A stretch of DNA of 32,723 nucleotides, taken from NCBI GenBank assembly GCA_012031035.1, contig JAAUUT010000068.1, positions 1-32,723 of the forward strand. The letters run 5' to 3'. The stretch comes from Candidatus Altimarinota bacterium (lineage in GTDB: Bacteria; Cyanobacteriota; Cyanobacteriia; Cyanobacteriales; Microcystaceae). Position numbers and translations under genes: made by a program. This document shows, piece after piece, positions 15,080-23,196 of the stretch. Numbering within the stretch: position 1 is the first letter of the stretch; each line of letters opens with the position of its first letter. Below the pieces are notes generated by a model. It was not told the origin of the DNA. It searched no databases and saw only the letters and a list, made by a program, of their open reading frames with translations.

Positions 15080-16153
15080 ATGAGTAGTCTGTCCGAACGT
15101 ATTGCTAACCTTTCTCCTGAAAAACGCGAGCTTCTATTAAAGCGATTGGAGAAAAAGCAAGAAAATATTATCCCAAATACGATCGAGTGTCAAAAGCGGA
15201 ATACCAATATTTTTCCTCTATCTTTTGCTCAAAACCGAATGTGGTTTTTGGATCGGATAGAACAAGAAAATTCTGCTTACAATATTTCTACGGCTCTACG
15301 TTTGACAGGCATACTCAATGTAACAATTTTAAAAAAATGTCTGGAAGAAATTGTTAGAAGGCACGAAATCTTACGAACCACTTTTGCTGTAGTCGAAGAA
15401 AAACCCGTACAAATTATTAACAGTTGTTTTGAGTTTCCCTTCGCGATCGCAGATTTACAATCTCTCCCAGAAGCGGCGAAACAAAAAGAGGTTTTATGGT
15501 TAGCAAAGGAGGAAACAAAGAAACCTTTTGATTTACAAAAAGATAAATTACTCCGCATCACTTTAATCAAAATATCATCTCAAGAAAATGTCGTGCTATT
15601 TACAATGCACCACATAGTTTCTGATGGTTGGTCGCTCGGAATTTTGATTAAAGAAATTGCCACACTCTACCAAGCATTCCTAGCAGGAAAACCATCGCCG
15701 CTACCAGAATTACCCATTCAATATGTTGACTTCGCCGTCTGGCAGCGAGAATGGTTGCAAGGAGAAGTTTTATCTACACAACTAAACTACTGGCACAAAC
15801 AATTACAAAATATCCCCTTACTAAACTTCCCTACAGATTATCCTAGACCAGCAATAACAACTTACAAAGGAGCCACCCAGTCCTTTGAACTATCTAAATC
15901 TCTAACAACTGCAATTAAAGCCTTATCGCGCCAAGAAGGAATCACTTTATTCATGACGCTCTTGGCAGCATTTAAAGTGCTACTATCGCGATACTCTCAT
16001 CAAAACGATATTGTTGTCGGAACTCCCATCGCCAATCGCAATCGTGCGGAGATTGAAGGGTTAATTGGCTTTTTTGTCAATACCTTAGTCTTAAGAACTA
16101 ACTTAGATGCGATCGCAGTTTCACAGAGTTACTTAAACGAGTTAGGGAAGTGA
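15080..16153 (+). CDS. NRPS condensation domain, N-terminal part (gene interrupted by frameshift)
   Basis: The 357-residue ORF opens with a linker helix (MSSLSERIANLSPEKRELL) and FPLSFAQNRMWFLDRI. It has RRHEILRTTF and the active site HHIVSDG at residues 177-183, and reaches the VGTPIANR and GFFVNTLVLRTN motifs. It resembles an LCL-type C domain accepting an L-configured donor, consistent with the preceding Cy-A-PCP that has no epimerase. After RTNLD the frame is lost: the last residues are nonsense and the domain continues in the next frame as RSFTELLKRVREVTLGAYTHQD. Exactly eight bases, the HIP1 octamer 16109-16116, separate the last good codon from the resumed frame, so one base appears to be missing. 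If restored, this and the next ORF form one C-A-PCP-R protein. Confidence 0.88.
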   Translation: MSSLSERIANLSPEKRELLLKRLEKKQENIIPNTIECQKRNTNIFPLSFAQNRMWFLDRIEQENSAYNISTALRLTGILNVTILKKCLEEIVRRHEILRTTFAVVEEKPVQIINSCFEFPFAIADLQSLPEAAKQKEVLWLAKEETKKPFDLQKDKLLRITLIKISSQENVVLFTMHHIVSDGWSLGILIKEIATLYQAFLAGKPSPLPELPIQYVDFAVWQREWLQGEVLSTQLNYWHKQLQNIPLLNFPTDYPRPAITTYKGATQSFELSKSLTTAIKALSRQEGITLFMTLLAAFKVLLSRYSHQNDIVVGTPIANRNRAEIEGLIGFFVNTLVLRTNLDAIAVSQSYLNELGK

Positions 16154-19100
16154 CGCTAGGAGCTTATACCCATCAAGACATTCCCTTCGAGCAGTTAGTC
16201 GAGGTGATGAAAGTAGAGCGTTATCTCAACCGTCATCCCTTATTCGATGTTATGTTTACCCTCGAAAATGACTCGACTGAGGAATTAAAACTACCAGAAC
16301 TTACTTTAAGCGTTCTTGCAGAAGAGAGAAAAACAGCCATATTTGACCTAACTCTCTCCATGACGGAAACAGAGCAAGGATTAGCGGGAGATATCGAATA
16401 CAGCACCGATTTATTTCATGAGAATACCATTACGCGAATGGTAGAACATTTTCAGGTGTTGTTAGAAGCGATTGTTGCTAACCCAGAACAAAAACTATCT
16501 CAACTACCCCTGATAACAGCAACAGAACAACATCAACTATTAAGAGAGTGGAATAATACAGAGGCTAAGTATCCCAACGATAAATGTATTCATCAGTTAT
16601 TTGAGGAACAGGCAGAAAAAACACCCGATCGCATTGCCGTAGTATTTCAAGACTCTCAACTAACTTATCAAGAATTGAACCATCGTGCCGATCGCCTAGC
16701 TCATTATCTACAAAAACAAGGAATCAAACCAGAGAAGACAGTAGGAATCTATGTCGATCGCTCTTTAGAAATGGCAGTAGCAATACTGGGAGTGCTAAAA
16801 GCAGGAGGCGCTTATGTACCAATCGATCCCACTTATCCACGCGATCGCATTACAGATATTTTAGAAGATGCTGGGGTCGAAATTCTACTGACTCAACAGC
16901 ATCTAGAAGCCAAATTCCAATCTAAAATGCAACTGGTAAATCTAGATAGCAGTTGGTCGGATATCGATCGAGAATCTACTCAGAATTATCTTAGCCAAGC
17001 CACCTCAGAAAACTTAGCCTATGTAATTTATACATCAGGTTCCACAGGAAAACCAAAAGGTGTAGCCGTTACTCATAAAGCACTTGTTAACTATACTTTA
17101 GACATTGCCGAGAAATTTAAGTTACACAACACTGACCGCGTATTACAATTTGCCTCAATTGGGTTTGATGTAGTAGTTGAAGAACTGTTTCCCACCTGGA
17201 GTGTAGGCGCAACAGTAGTTTTACTAGAAAGTCACCAGCTAATCTCCTGTAGCGAATTTCAGCAATTAATCGCAAAACAACAGTTGACAGTATTTGAGTT
17301 ACCCACCGCTTATTGGCATCAATGGGTGTCAGAATTGTCACAATCTCAAGCAACAGTACCGAGTTGTGTTCGTTTAGTGATTGTGGGTGGAGAGAGGATT
17401 TCTAGTGAAAGATTGAGACAATGGCAACAATTTAAAACACCATTACTTCACGTCTACGGACTCACCGAGACGACTGTTACCTCGACAGTGCATCTCTTAA
17501 ATAACGATGCAGAACCTGTTCAAGATGAAGTAGAATTAGCGATCGGTCATCCCATTGCTAACACGCAAATTTACATATTAGATTCAAACTTGCAACCCGT
17601 ACCAGTGGGAGTGGTAGGAGAGATTTATATAGGAGGAGAAGGAATCGCAAGGGGATATCTCAATCGTTCTGGACTGACAGCAGAAAGATTCATTCCCAAT
17701 TTCTTTAGTCATGCACCAGGAAAACGACTATACAAAACAGGAGACTTGGCAAAGTATCGAGATGATGGCAGTATCGAGTACATCGGCAGAATTGACTATC
17801 AAGTTAAGCTTAGAGGATTTCGCATCGAGTTAGGTGAGATTGAATCGACTTTAAATCGACATCCAGCAATAGCTACTAGCATCGTTGTTTTACGAGAAGA
17901 TCTACCGGATAATCAAAGTTTAGTTGCTTATGTCACTCTTGAACCAGAACAGTTCATGGAAGTTTCCGAACTGCGTCGTTTTATAGAATCTAAATTACCT
18001 AAATACATGGTTCCTAATGCCTTTGTGATGTTAAACTCACTCCCTTTAACACCCAATGGCAAAGTAGATCGTAAAACGCTTCCAACACCAGATCCCACTC
18101 AACTAGTTAGTGATACCAAGTATATTGCTCCTACAACTTCTCTAGAAAAAATGTTAGCCGAAATTTGGCAAGAAATATTGGGAATAGAACAAGTTGGGAT
18201 GGATGATAATTTTTTTGAGTTAGGGGGACATTCCTTACTACTAACTCAACTTATTAGTAAGCTAAAACATTCTTTCCAAGTAGAGTTACCCTTACGCATT
18301 TTATATGAATCACCTACCATAGCAGGTTTTGCAGAAAAGATTGAAAGTATTTTTCAAAATGATTTATCTAATGTTTTTTCTCTAGAAACATTAATAGATT
18401 TAAAGACTGAAGCAACTCTCGATCCAACTATTTTCCCGAAAGCCAAATTTATTAATTTTAATCTCGAACCAAATTCTATCTTTTTAACGGGTGCAACTGG
18501 TTTTCTAGGTGCTTTCTTACTCTACGAACTTTTACAACAAACCCAAGCTGATATTTATTGTCTGGTACGTGCTAAAGATCTAGCGCAGGGTAAGCAAAAC
18601 CTTAGAAATATTCTTAAATCTTATCTAGTTTGGGAAGAAAGTTTCAGCCATAGAATTATTCCAGTAACCGGAGATTTAGCTAAGCCATTTTTAGGGTTGA
18701 CAGAGGAGCAATTTCAAGAATTAGCAAATCGACTTGATGTAATTTATCATAATGGTGCTTGGGTACATCATCTTTATCCCTACTCAGTATTAAAAGCTGC
18801 TAATGTTTTAGGGACACAAGAAGTTATTCGATTAGCTTGTACTAATAAAGTTAAACCCATACATTATATTTCTACTCCAGATGTTTTTTCTTCTCTTGAT
18901 TACTCTGGCGTAAGATTAATCAAAGAACAAGATAGTATCGATCGCGAAAACGTTTCTGCTGATGGTTATACTCAAACTAAGTGGGTTGCTGAAAAATTAA
19001 TTAAAACGGTACAAGAAAGAGGGCTTCCTATTTGTATTTACCGACCCGGAAGAATTTCGGGACATAGCCAAACTGGAGTTTTTAATCCTAATGATTTCTT

Positions 19101-19593
19101 ACATAAATTAACCATTGGTTGTATCGAATTAGGACTAGCACCAGAAGGAAATTTAATAGAAAATATTGTTCCGATTGATTATGTGAGTAAAGCAATTGTT
19201 TACTTGTCCAGGCAAGAAAAATCGGTTGGAAAAGCTTTTCATCTCTTGAATCCTCAAGATAACTATATTGGTAAGTTAATTAAGGTAGCGCGTTCTTTTG
19301 GTTTTTCAATTCAACAAGTTTCCTATCAACAATGGCAGGAAAAATTAATGAATATAGCTAGCACTTTCCCCAATCATCCACTTTATTCACTTGTACCTTT
19401 CTTTCCTGAACAAGAATTTGAAAGTGAAGCAACTGATTCAGCAGAATTAGAATTTGATTGTCAAAATACTGCAAACGGACTAGCAGATACTTCTATTAAT
19501 TGTTCTCAAATTGATGAAAAGTTAATTAGTAATTATTTTTCTTGTGCCATCCAAAAAGGACTTTTAAAGACTAGTCAGTTAATGACTCAATAA
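16150..19593 (+). CDS. NRPS C(C-terminal)-A-PCP-thioester reductase, terminal module
   Basis: The coding frame extends upstream to about 16111; the GTG at 16150 is only the first start-like codon after the frameshift. Residues 1-120 finish the C domain (HQDIPFEQLVE, HPLFDVMF). In the A domain, YTSGSTGKPKG, FDVVVEELF (339-347), YGLTETT and RGFRIELGEIE are visible. I read the pocket as D-V-E-E-I-G-V-V-T-K; the two Glu suggest a basic side chain, such as arginine, ornithine or a cyclic guanidine. PCP: S695 in ELGGHSL. Reductase: GATGFLG at 781-787 and YTQTK (Y940, K944), an NAD(P)H-dependent thioester reductase that releases aldehyde or alcohol. There is no TE in cis. A capreomycidine substrate is inferred from the VioC/VioD-like neighbours. 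Confidence 0.93.
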   Translation: MTLGAYTHQDIPFEQLVEVMKVERYLNRHPLFDVMFTLENDSTEELKLPELTLSVLAEERKTAIFDLTLSMTETEQGLAGDIEYSTDLFHENTITRMVEHFQVLLEAIVANPEQKLSQLPLITATEQHQLLREWNNTEAKYPNDKCIHQLFEEQAEKTPDRIAVVFQDSQLTYQELNHRADRLAHYLQKQGIKPEKTVGIYVDRSLEMAVAILGVLKAGGAYVPIDPTYPRDRITDILEDAGVEILLTQQHLEAKFQSKMQLVNLDSSWSDIDRESTQNYLSQATSENLAYVIYTSGSTGKPKGVAVTHKALVNYTLDIAEKFKLHNTDRVLQFASIGFDVVVEELFPTWSVGATVVLLESHQLISCSEFQQLIAKQQLTVFELPTAYWHQWVSELSQSQATVPSCVRLVIVGGERISSERLRQWQQFKTPLLHVYGLTETTVTSTVHLLNNDAEPVQDEVELAIGHPIANTQIYILDSNLQPVPVGVVGEIYIGGEGIARGYLNRSGLTAERFIPNFFSHAPGKRLYKTGDLAKYRDDGSIEYIGRIDYQVKLRGFRIELGEIESTLNRHPAIATSIVVLREDLPDNQSLVAYVTLEPEQFMEVSELRRFIESKLPKYMVPNAFVMLNSLPLTPNGKVDRKTLPTPDPTQLVSDTKYIAPTTSLEKMLAEIWQEILGIEQVGMDDNFFELGGHSLLLTQLISKLKHSFQVELPLRILYESPTIAGFAEKIESIFQNDLSNVFSLETLIDLKTEATLDPTIFPKAKFINFNLEPNSIFLTGATGFLGAFLLYELLQQTQADIYCLVRAKDLAQGKQNLRNILKSYLVWEESFSHRIIPVTGDLAKPFLGLTEEQFQELANRLDVIYHNGAWVHHLYPYSVLKAANVLGTQEVIRLACTNKVKPIHYISTPDVFSSLDYSGVRLIKEQDSIDRENVSADGYTQTKWVAEKLIKTVQERGLPICIYRPGRISGHSQTGVFNPNDFLHKLTIGCIELGLAPEGNLIENIVPIDYVSKAIVYLSRQEKSVGKAFHLLNPQDNYIGKLIKVARSFGFSIQQVSYQQWQEKLMNIASTFPNHPLYSLVPFFPEQEFESEATDSAELEFDCQNTANGLADTSINCSQIDEKLISNYFSCAIQKGLLKTSQLMTQ

Positions 19594-19646
19594 AAAATGT
19601 AATTTTTATATTGCGATCGCCAGAAAACGCTTTGAGGATAAAATAT

Positions 19647-19916
19647 ATGAAACTTTCAGGTAAAGCTACACTAGAAGGAACAACTCGTTATAAAGAAAGA
19701 CATCAAAAAACCTGTGCTGTAGATCATTTTCGCGAAGGAAATGGAATTATTACAAGTTCTATTGGTATTGGAACGCATCTAGGTGAATCCGACGAACAAA
19801 CAGATAGTCTTGTAACAGAAGCAATAATTGAATCAGTTCGAGGAGGAATTAATCTAATTGATTCTGCTATTGTTTATCGCGATCGCAGGGAGAACGTAGC
19901 GTCCAAAAAGCGATAA
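19647..19916 (+). CDS. Aldo/keto reductase, N-terminal fragment (frameshifted)
   Basis: The start is ATG 19647, after a GAGGATAAA ribosome-binding site; a TTG at 19611 in the same frame lacks one. The fragment has the N-terminal part of an aldo/keto reductase: GIGTHLGE, a barrel helix, and NLIDSAIVYRD, carrying the catalytic Asp and Tyr. It then runs out of family likeness and stops at 19916, while the other frame continues ERSVQKAINYLI. The gap between the Tyr codon and that Glu codon is 14 nt, where 15 would keep the family spacing, so one base is missing between 19878 and 19891, in or just after the HIP1 octamer at 19879-19886. Possible role if intact: reducing the aldehyde released by the upstream reductase domain. 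Confidence 0.75.
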   Translation: MKLSGKATLEGTTRYKERHQKTCAVDHFREGNGIITSSIGIGTHLGESDEQTDSLVTEAIIESVRGGINLIDSAIVYRDRRENVASKKR

Positions 19917-20029
19917 ACTATTTAATAAGTTCAGGAGAAGTATCAAGAGATGAATTAATTATTTGTACTAAAGGTGGCTTTCTTCCCCACGAAACGCCTG
20001 AATATTTTGATTGGTTTTATAAGCATTAT

Positions 20030-20794
20030 GTGGAGTCAAATAACTCTAAAATTAGTAAGGAAGATATTGTTATCACTGAAGAGCAAGAATATCATTGTAT
20101 ACACCCAGAGTATCTTGACGAGCAAATCGAGCGGAGTCTTGAAAATCTCGGTCTTGAGACGATAGATATTTACTATATTCATAACCCAGAAACACAGCTT
20201 TTTAAAGTCAATCCTGAAACTTTCTATAATCGCTTGCGATTAGCTTTTGAAGTCATGGAAAATGCTGTCGAGAATGGTAAAATTGCTGCTTATGGATTAG
20301 CGACGTGGGACGGTTTTCGCATTCCCAAAACGTCTCAAAACTATCTTGACTTAGCAAAAGTTAAATCGATTGCTAGAGAAGTTGCTGGTAATAAAAAAGA
20401 TAATTTTTCTTATATTCAATTTCCTTTCAATATGGGAATGACAGAAGCATTTTTAACTCCGACACAAAATCTTCAAGAAGAACAACTCTCTATTCTGGAA
20501 GCTTCTAAGCGTTTGGGATTATTTTCCATAGCAAGTGCTTCTTTATATCAAGCGGAAGTTATAGGAAGAATTCCAGAAAATATTATCTCGACTTTTGGTG
20601 AAAAATTTAAAACTGATTGTCAGCGTGCATTACAATATGCTCGAAGCACGCCCGAACTTTTAACTGCACTTGTAGGAATGAAAAAAACGCAGCACGTTAA
20701 AGAAAATTTATTTCTTAATACCTATTCTCCATTTGAAAAAAAGAGGTTTCAAGAAATTACCGATTTAATTATCCAAGTTACTCAACGGAACTAA
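20030..20794 (+). CDS. Aldo/keto reductase, C-terminal fragment
   Basis: This is the same gene as the preceding fragment in another frame; the frame is open and family-like from about 19892, well before the first ATG at 20030. The catalytic Lys lies upstream of that ATG in ICTKGGF, and the His is in DIYYIHNPE. Later parts read as barrel strands (KIAAYGLATW, LLTALVGMKK). Between TKGG and the His there is a long insert rich in charged residues (about 50), seen in some bacterial members of the family. Restored, the protein would be about 382 residues. The first ATG is probably not a functional start, because half of the active site would be lost. Confidence 0.72.
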   Translation: MESNNSKISKEDIVITEEQEYHCIHPEYLDEQIERSLENLGLETIDIYYIHNPETQLFKVNPETFYNRLRLAFEVMENAVENGKIAAYGLATWDGFRIPKTSQNYLDLAKVKSIAREVAGNKKDNFSYIQFPFNMGMTEAFLTPTQNLQEEQLSILEASKRLGLFSIASASLYQAEVIGRIPENIISTFGEKFKTDCQRALQYARSTPELLTALVGMKKTQHVKENLFLNTYSPFEKKRFQEITDLIIQVTQRN

Positions 20795-20851
20795 AGCTAT
20801 CAGAAAGTTTAAATCAGCTAACACATTTCATTACAAAAAAGGAGGCTCAAC

Positions 20852-21154
20852 ATGGCTAAGATGGGAAAATATTGCAAAGCTTATTCTATCAAAGACTTTC
20901 GTAAATTTAGCCAGTGGACGGAAAAGTCAGAAAATACAAGGAAAGAAATTCAAGAAATTGAGGGAAAAGAAATTGAAGTGAAAAGAGAGTTAACCGATGA
21001 TGACTTTCTTTACTTACAAGAAAACTATGTAGTAACAGATGGCATTTTTCAAGATGAAAATATCATCTTCGATAATGTAACTCCAGCATGGAAAAATTTT
21101 TGTAACAACACGCTTATATTTGAGATTCCAAATTATGAATCCGTAGAAGTATAA
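20852..21154 (+). CDS. Small acidic protein, unrecognised family
   Basis: The 100-residue protein is preceded by a strong AAGGAGG ribosome-binding site at about 20840. It begins MAKMGKYCKAYSIKDFRKFSQW, has a charged Lys/Glu middle, and then LTDDDFLYLQENYVVTDG and a hydrophobic/aromatic C-terminal part (NVTPAWKNFCNN). There is no signal peptide, membrane segment or carrier motif. I have an impression that similar proteins occur in other cyanobacteria but cannot name a family or function. Its place between the reductase genes and the MbtH gene, same strand, suggests it belongs to the cluster, perhaps as an accessory or binding protein. Confidence 0.75.
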   Translation: MAKMGKYCKAYSIKDFRKFSQWTEKSENTRKEIQEIEGKEIEVKRELTDDDFLYLQENYVVTDGIFQDENIIFDNVTPAWKNFCNNTLIFEIPNYESVEV

Positions 21155-21218
21155 GCTTCATCAGAAGCCGTTAAAAGCCAATCTTAAACTGACAAAATAG
21201 TTAAGGAAAATAATAATT

Positions 21219-21554
21219 ATGAATGAATTAGTCCAACGATTATCGCAAGGAAATCATCCTATCGAAGCTAGTCTACGCCCTTCCAAAACAGTATCAGCAT
21301 TTAAAGAAAGTCTCGATCGCGGTTACGTTCACATCAAATTTACTAACACTAAAGGAGGAACCGAACTCGGTGTCAGATTAGATACCGAAGCATCCAATTT
21401 AAAAGAGGCTGACTTTGAAAGTGAAACTGGAAAAGTACATTTAGTAGGAAACCTAACACTTAATTATGAAAAAGTTCGGTGTATTGCCGATATCGACCTC
21501 AAAACTTTAGAAGGAAAAGGACATCTCGAACCCATATCACAATCGGTAAATTAA
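21219..21554 (+). CDS. Small protein of unrecognised family, upstream of MbtH
   Basis: The 111-residue protein has an N-terminal helical stretch (NELVQRLSQ), then predicted beta strands: GYVHIKFTNTKGGTELGVRLD, GKVHLVGNLTLNYEKVRCIADIDL and a KGHLEPI end. There are no catalytic motifs I can name, no signal and no membrane segment. The beta-rich layout could be a small binding or barrel fold; that is a guess. A spacer of 13 nt with an AGGAGG site links it to the MbtH gene, so the two are likely made together at high level. It may assist the NRPS or bind the product. Confidence 0.75.
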   Translation: MNELVQRLSQGNHPIEASLRPSKTVSAFKESLDRGYVHIKFTNTKGGTELGVRLDTEASNLKEADFESETGKVHLVGNLTLNYEKVRCIADIDLKTLEGKGHLEPISQSVN

Positions 21555-21567
21555 TAGGAGGTAAAAA

Positions 21568-21795
21568 ATGTATCGAGACGATAAAGAAGATACTACAATT
21601 TACAAAGTCGTGGTCAATCACGAAGAACAATATTCTATTTGGCCTGCCGACCGAGAAAATGCTTTGGGTTGGCGCGATGCTGGCAAAAGTGGACTCAAAG
21701 CAGAATGTTTAGAATACATTAAAGAAGTTTGGACTGATATGCGACCGCTTAGTCTCAGAAAGAAGATGGAAGAAGCCGCTTTTAATAGTAATTAA
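21568..21795 (+). CDS. MbtH-like NRPS chaperone
   Basis: The 75-residue protein shows the full MbtH signature: NHEEQYSIWP, GWRDAGKSG, CLEYIKEVWTDMRPLSLR, including the conserved tryptophans. It follows an AGGAGG ribosome-binding site. MbtH proteins bind A domains and are needed for solubility or activity of many of them. It could serve any of the A domains in this cluster, including the cysteine-type one and the terminal one. Length is normal. Confidence 0.96.
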   Translation: MYRDDKEDTTIYKVVVNHEEQYSIWPADRENALGWRDAGKSGLKAECLEYIKEVWTDMRPLSLRKKMEEAAFNSN

Positions 21796-21935
21796 TAAGT
21801 TATTTCATTCTCATCAGCTAGAAAATTTATTCTCTATCTAATAACAACAGTTGCATTAGCCACTGAGGAATTAGTTTCTCATCTTACATATCAAGTTCAT
21901 TAAAACTGAGACTTGCACCTTTCTCAATAGTCCGT

Positions 21936-22013
21936 CAGCGATTTAAATCGCTGCCTCATATTTAAAGTCCTCTTAAGAGGACTTGAGTAGATTTCAGTCC
22001 ATTTTAATGGACT
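21936..22013. repeat. Three consecutive palindromes in the MbtH-thioesterase spacer
   Basis: Within the 413-base gene-free stretch 21796-22208 lie a perfect 18-bp palindrome CAGCGATTTAAATCGCTG (21936-21953), a perfect 20-bp palindrome starting AAGTCCTCTT (21965-21984), and AGTCCATT-TT-AATGGACT (21996-22013). The last two share the AGTCC/GGACT core. It reads as a multi-hairpin cyanobacterial spacer element. Whether it is transcribed, processes the mRNA or blocks read-through cannot be told. The rest of the spacer is AT-rich without a gene. Confidence 0.85.
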
Positions 22014-22208
22014 TTATATGTAAGACGGGGAATTAATTAAGCGGCGGTTATTGCAACTGCTGCAAGCTCTCAGTTTAAAAAAACTCGATCTTTTAGTGAA
22101 GAAATTAATTTCTTAGTGCATTAGATTAAGACTAAAATAGTCCTGTTTGGCTGGTATTAACAGAATAAATATCATAAGTTTATTACTAGCCAATTTTTTT
22201 AATCAACT

Positions 22209-22967
22209 ATGACAACTACACCAATTTTTAATACTTGGGTCAAATGTTCTCGACCTAATTCCCAAGCCAATTTACGTCTGTTTTGCTTTCCCTATGCGGG
22301 TGGTGGAACTTGGAGTTTTCGAGATTGGTCAGACGATTTACCAGACACGATAGAAGTATGTTCAATCGAACTTCCTGGCAGAGGAACTCAGATGAAGTCA
22401 CCTCCGTTTACTCAGCTTCAACCTCTCGTCTGCGCGATCGCAGATGCTCTCCGTCTATACTTAGATAAACCTTTTGCTTTTTTTGGTCACAGTATGGGTG
22501 GCTTAGTAAGTTTTGAAGTCGCTCGTTTACTTCGCAAACATCATGGTTTGATGCCAGTTCATCTTTTTGTATCTGGTCGTCGCGCTCCTCAGTTACAACC
22601 GACCAAACCACCCATTCATAATCTTCCAAAACCTGAATTTATAGAAGAATTAAAACAGCTTAACGGTACTCCCTCTGAAGTTCTGAAAAATCACGAATTA
22701 ATGGAATTAATGTTGCCAATTTTACGAGCAGATTTTGCTGTTTTGGAAACCTACAACTATAGTAAAGAAAAACCTCTAAGTTGTCCGATCGCGGTTTTTG
22801 GTGGTTTACAAGATTCAGAAGTAAGTCATGAAGAATTACAAGCATGGCGAGAACAGACAAGCTCGGAATTTTCATTACAGATGTTTCAAGGCGATCACTT
22901 TTTTATTAATTTTGAACGACAAGTTTTACTGCAATTAATCGCTCAAAAACTAATTAAATACTCATGA
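22209..22967 (+). CDS. Type II thioesterase (external editing TE)
   Basis: The 252-residue alpha/beta hydrolase has the type II TE pattern: LFCFPYAGGGTWSF near the N-terminus (oxyanion region), ELPGRG, nucleophile S95 in GHSMGG, Asp in FGGLQDSEV, and catalytic His in GDHFF near residue 223. These enzymes remove wrong or stalled acyl groups from carrier domains of NRPS/PKS lines. No thioesterase is present in cis on any synthase here, consistent with reductive release plus in trans editing. It follows the palindrome cluster and may have its own promoter. Confidence 0.94.
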   Translation: MTTTPIFNTWVKCSRPNSQANLRLFCFPYAGGGTWSFRDWSDDLPDTIEVCSIELPGRGTQMKSPPFTQLQPLVCAIADALRLYLDKPFAFFGHSMGGLVSFEVARLLRKHHGLMPVHLFVSGRRAPQLQPTKPPIHNLPKPEFIEELKQLNGTPSEVLKNHELMELMLPILRADFAVLETYNYSKEKPLSCPIAVFGGLQDSEVSHEELQAWREQTSSEFSLQMFQGDHFFINFERQVLLQLIAQKLIKYS

Positions 22968-23073
22968 ATTTATCAAGATGTAAAATACGTTTTTTTGATT
23001 TATAAATAGCCATTAAAATTAAGATATTTTTATTGAATACAATTGTTTATATTCTATCAAATCTGTTTAATTG

Positions 23074-23115
23074 GTAGTGCGAGCGTCCCGCTCGCGATCG
23101 AGATGGTCGCACTAC
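23074..23115. repeat. Inverted repeat, GTAGTGCGA...TCGCACTAC
   Basis: Perfect 9-base arms (23074-23082 and 23107-23115) enclose a GC-rich core with CGCGATCG. It has the same family ends and spacing as the element at 13762-13803, and both are followed by TGG. It lies between the thioesterase and the penicillin-acylase gene. Confidence 0.8.
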
Positions 23116-23196
23116 TGGTTATCATGGTTGTTTAACCGGATTTCATATTATTAAATCTTTCTATATCTCAACAACTATTACTATTAAATTTAAAAT

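Noticed and set aside
22408..22875. Two minus-strand ORFs opposite the thioesterase
   Set aside because: Shadows of a well-supported thioesterase frame.
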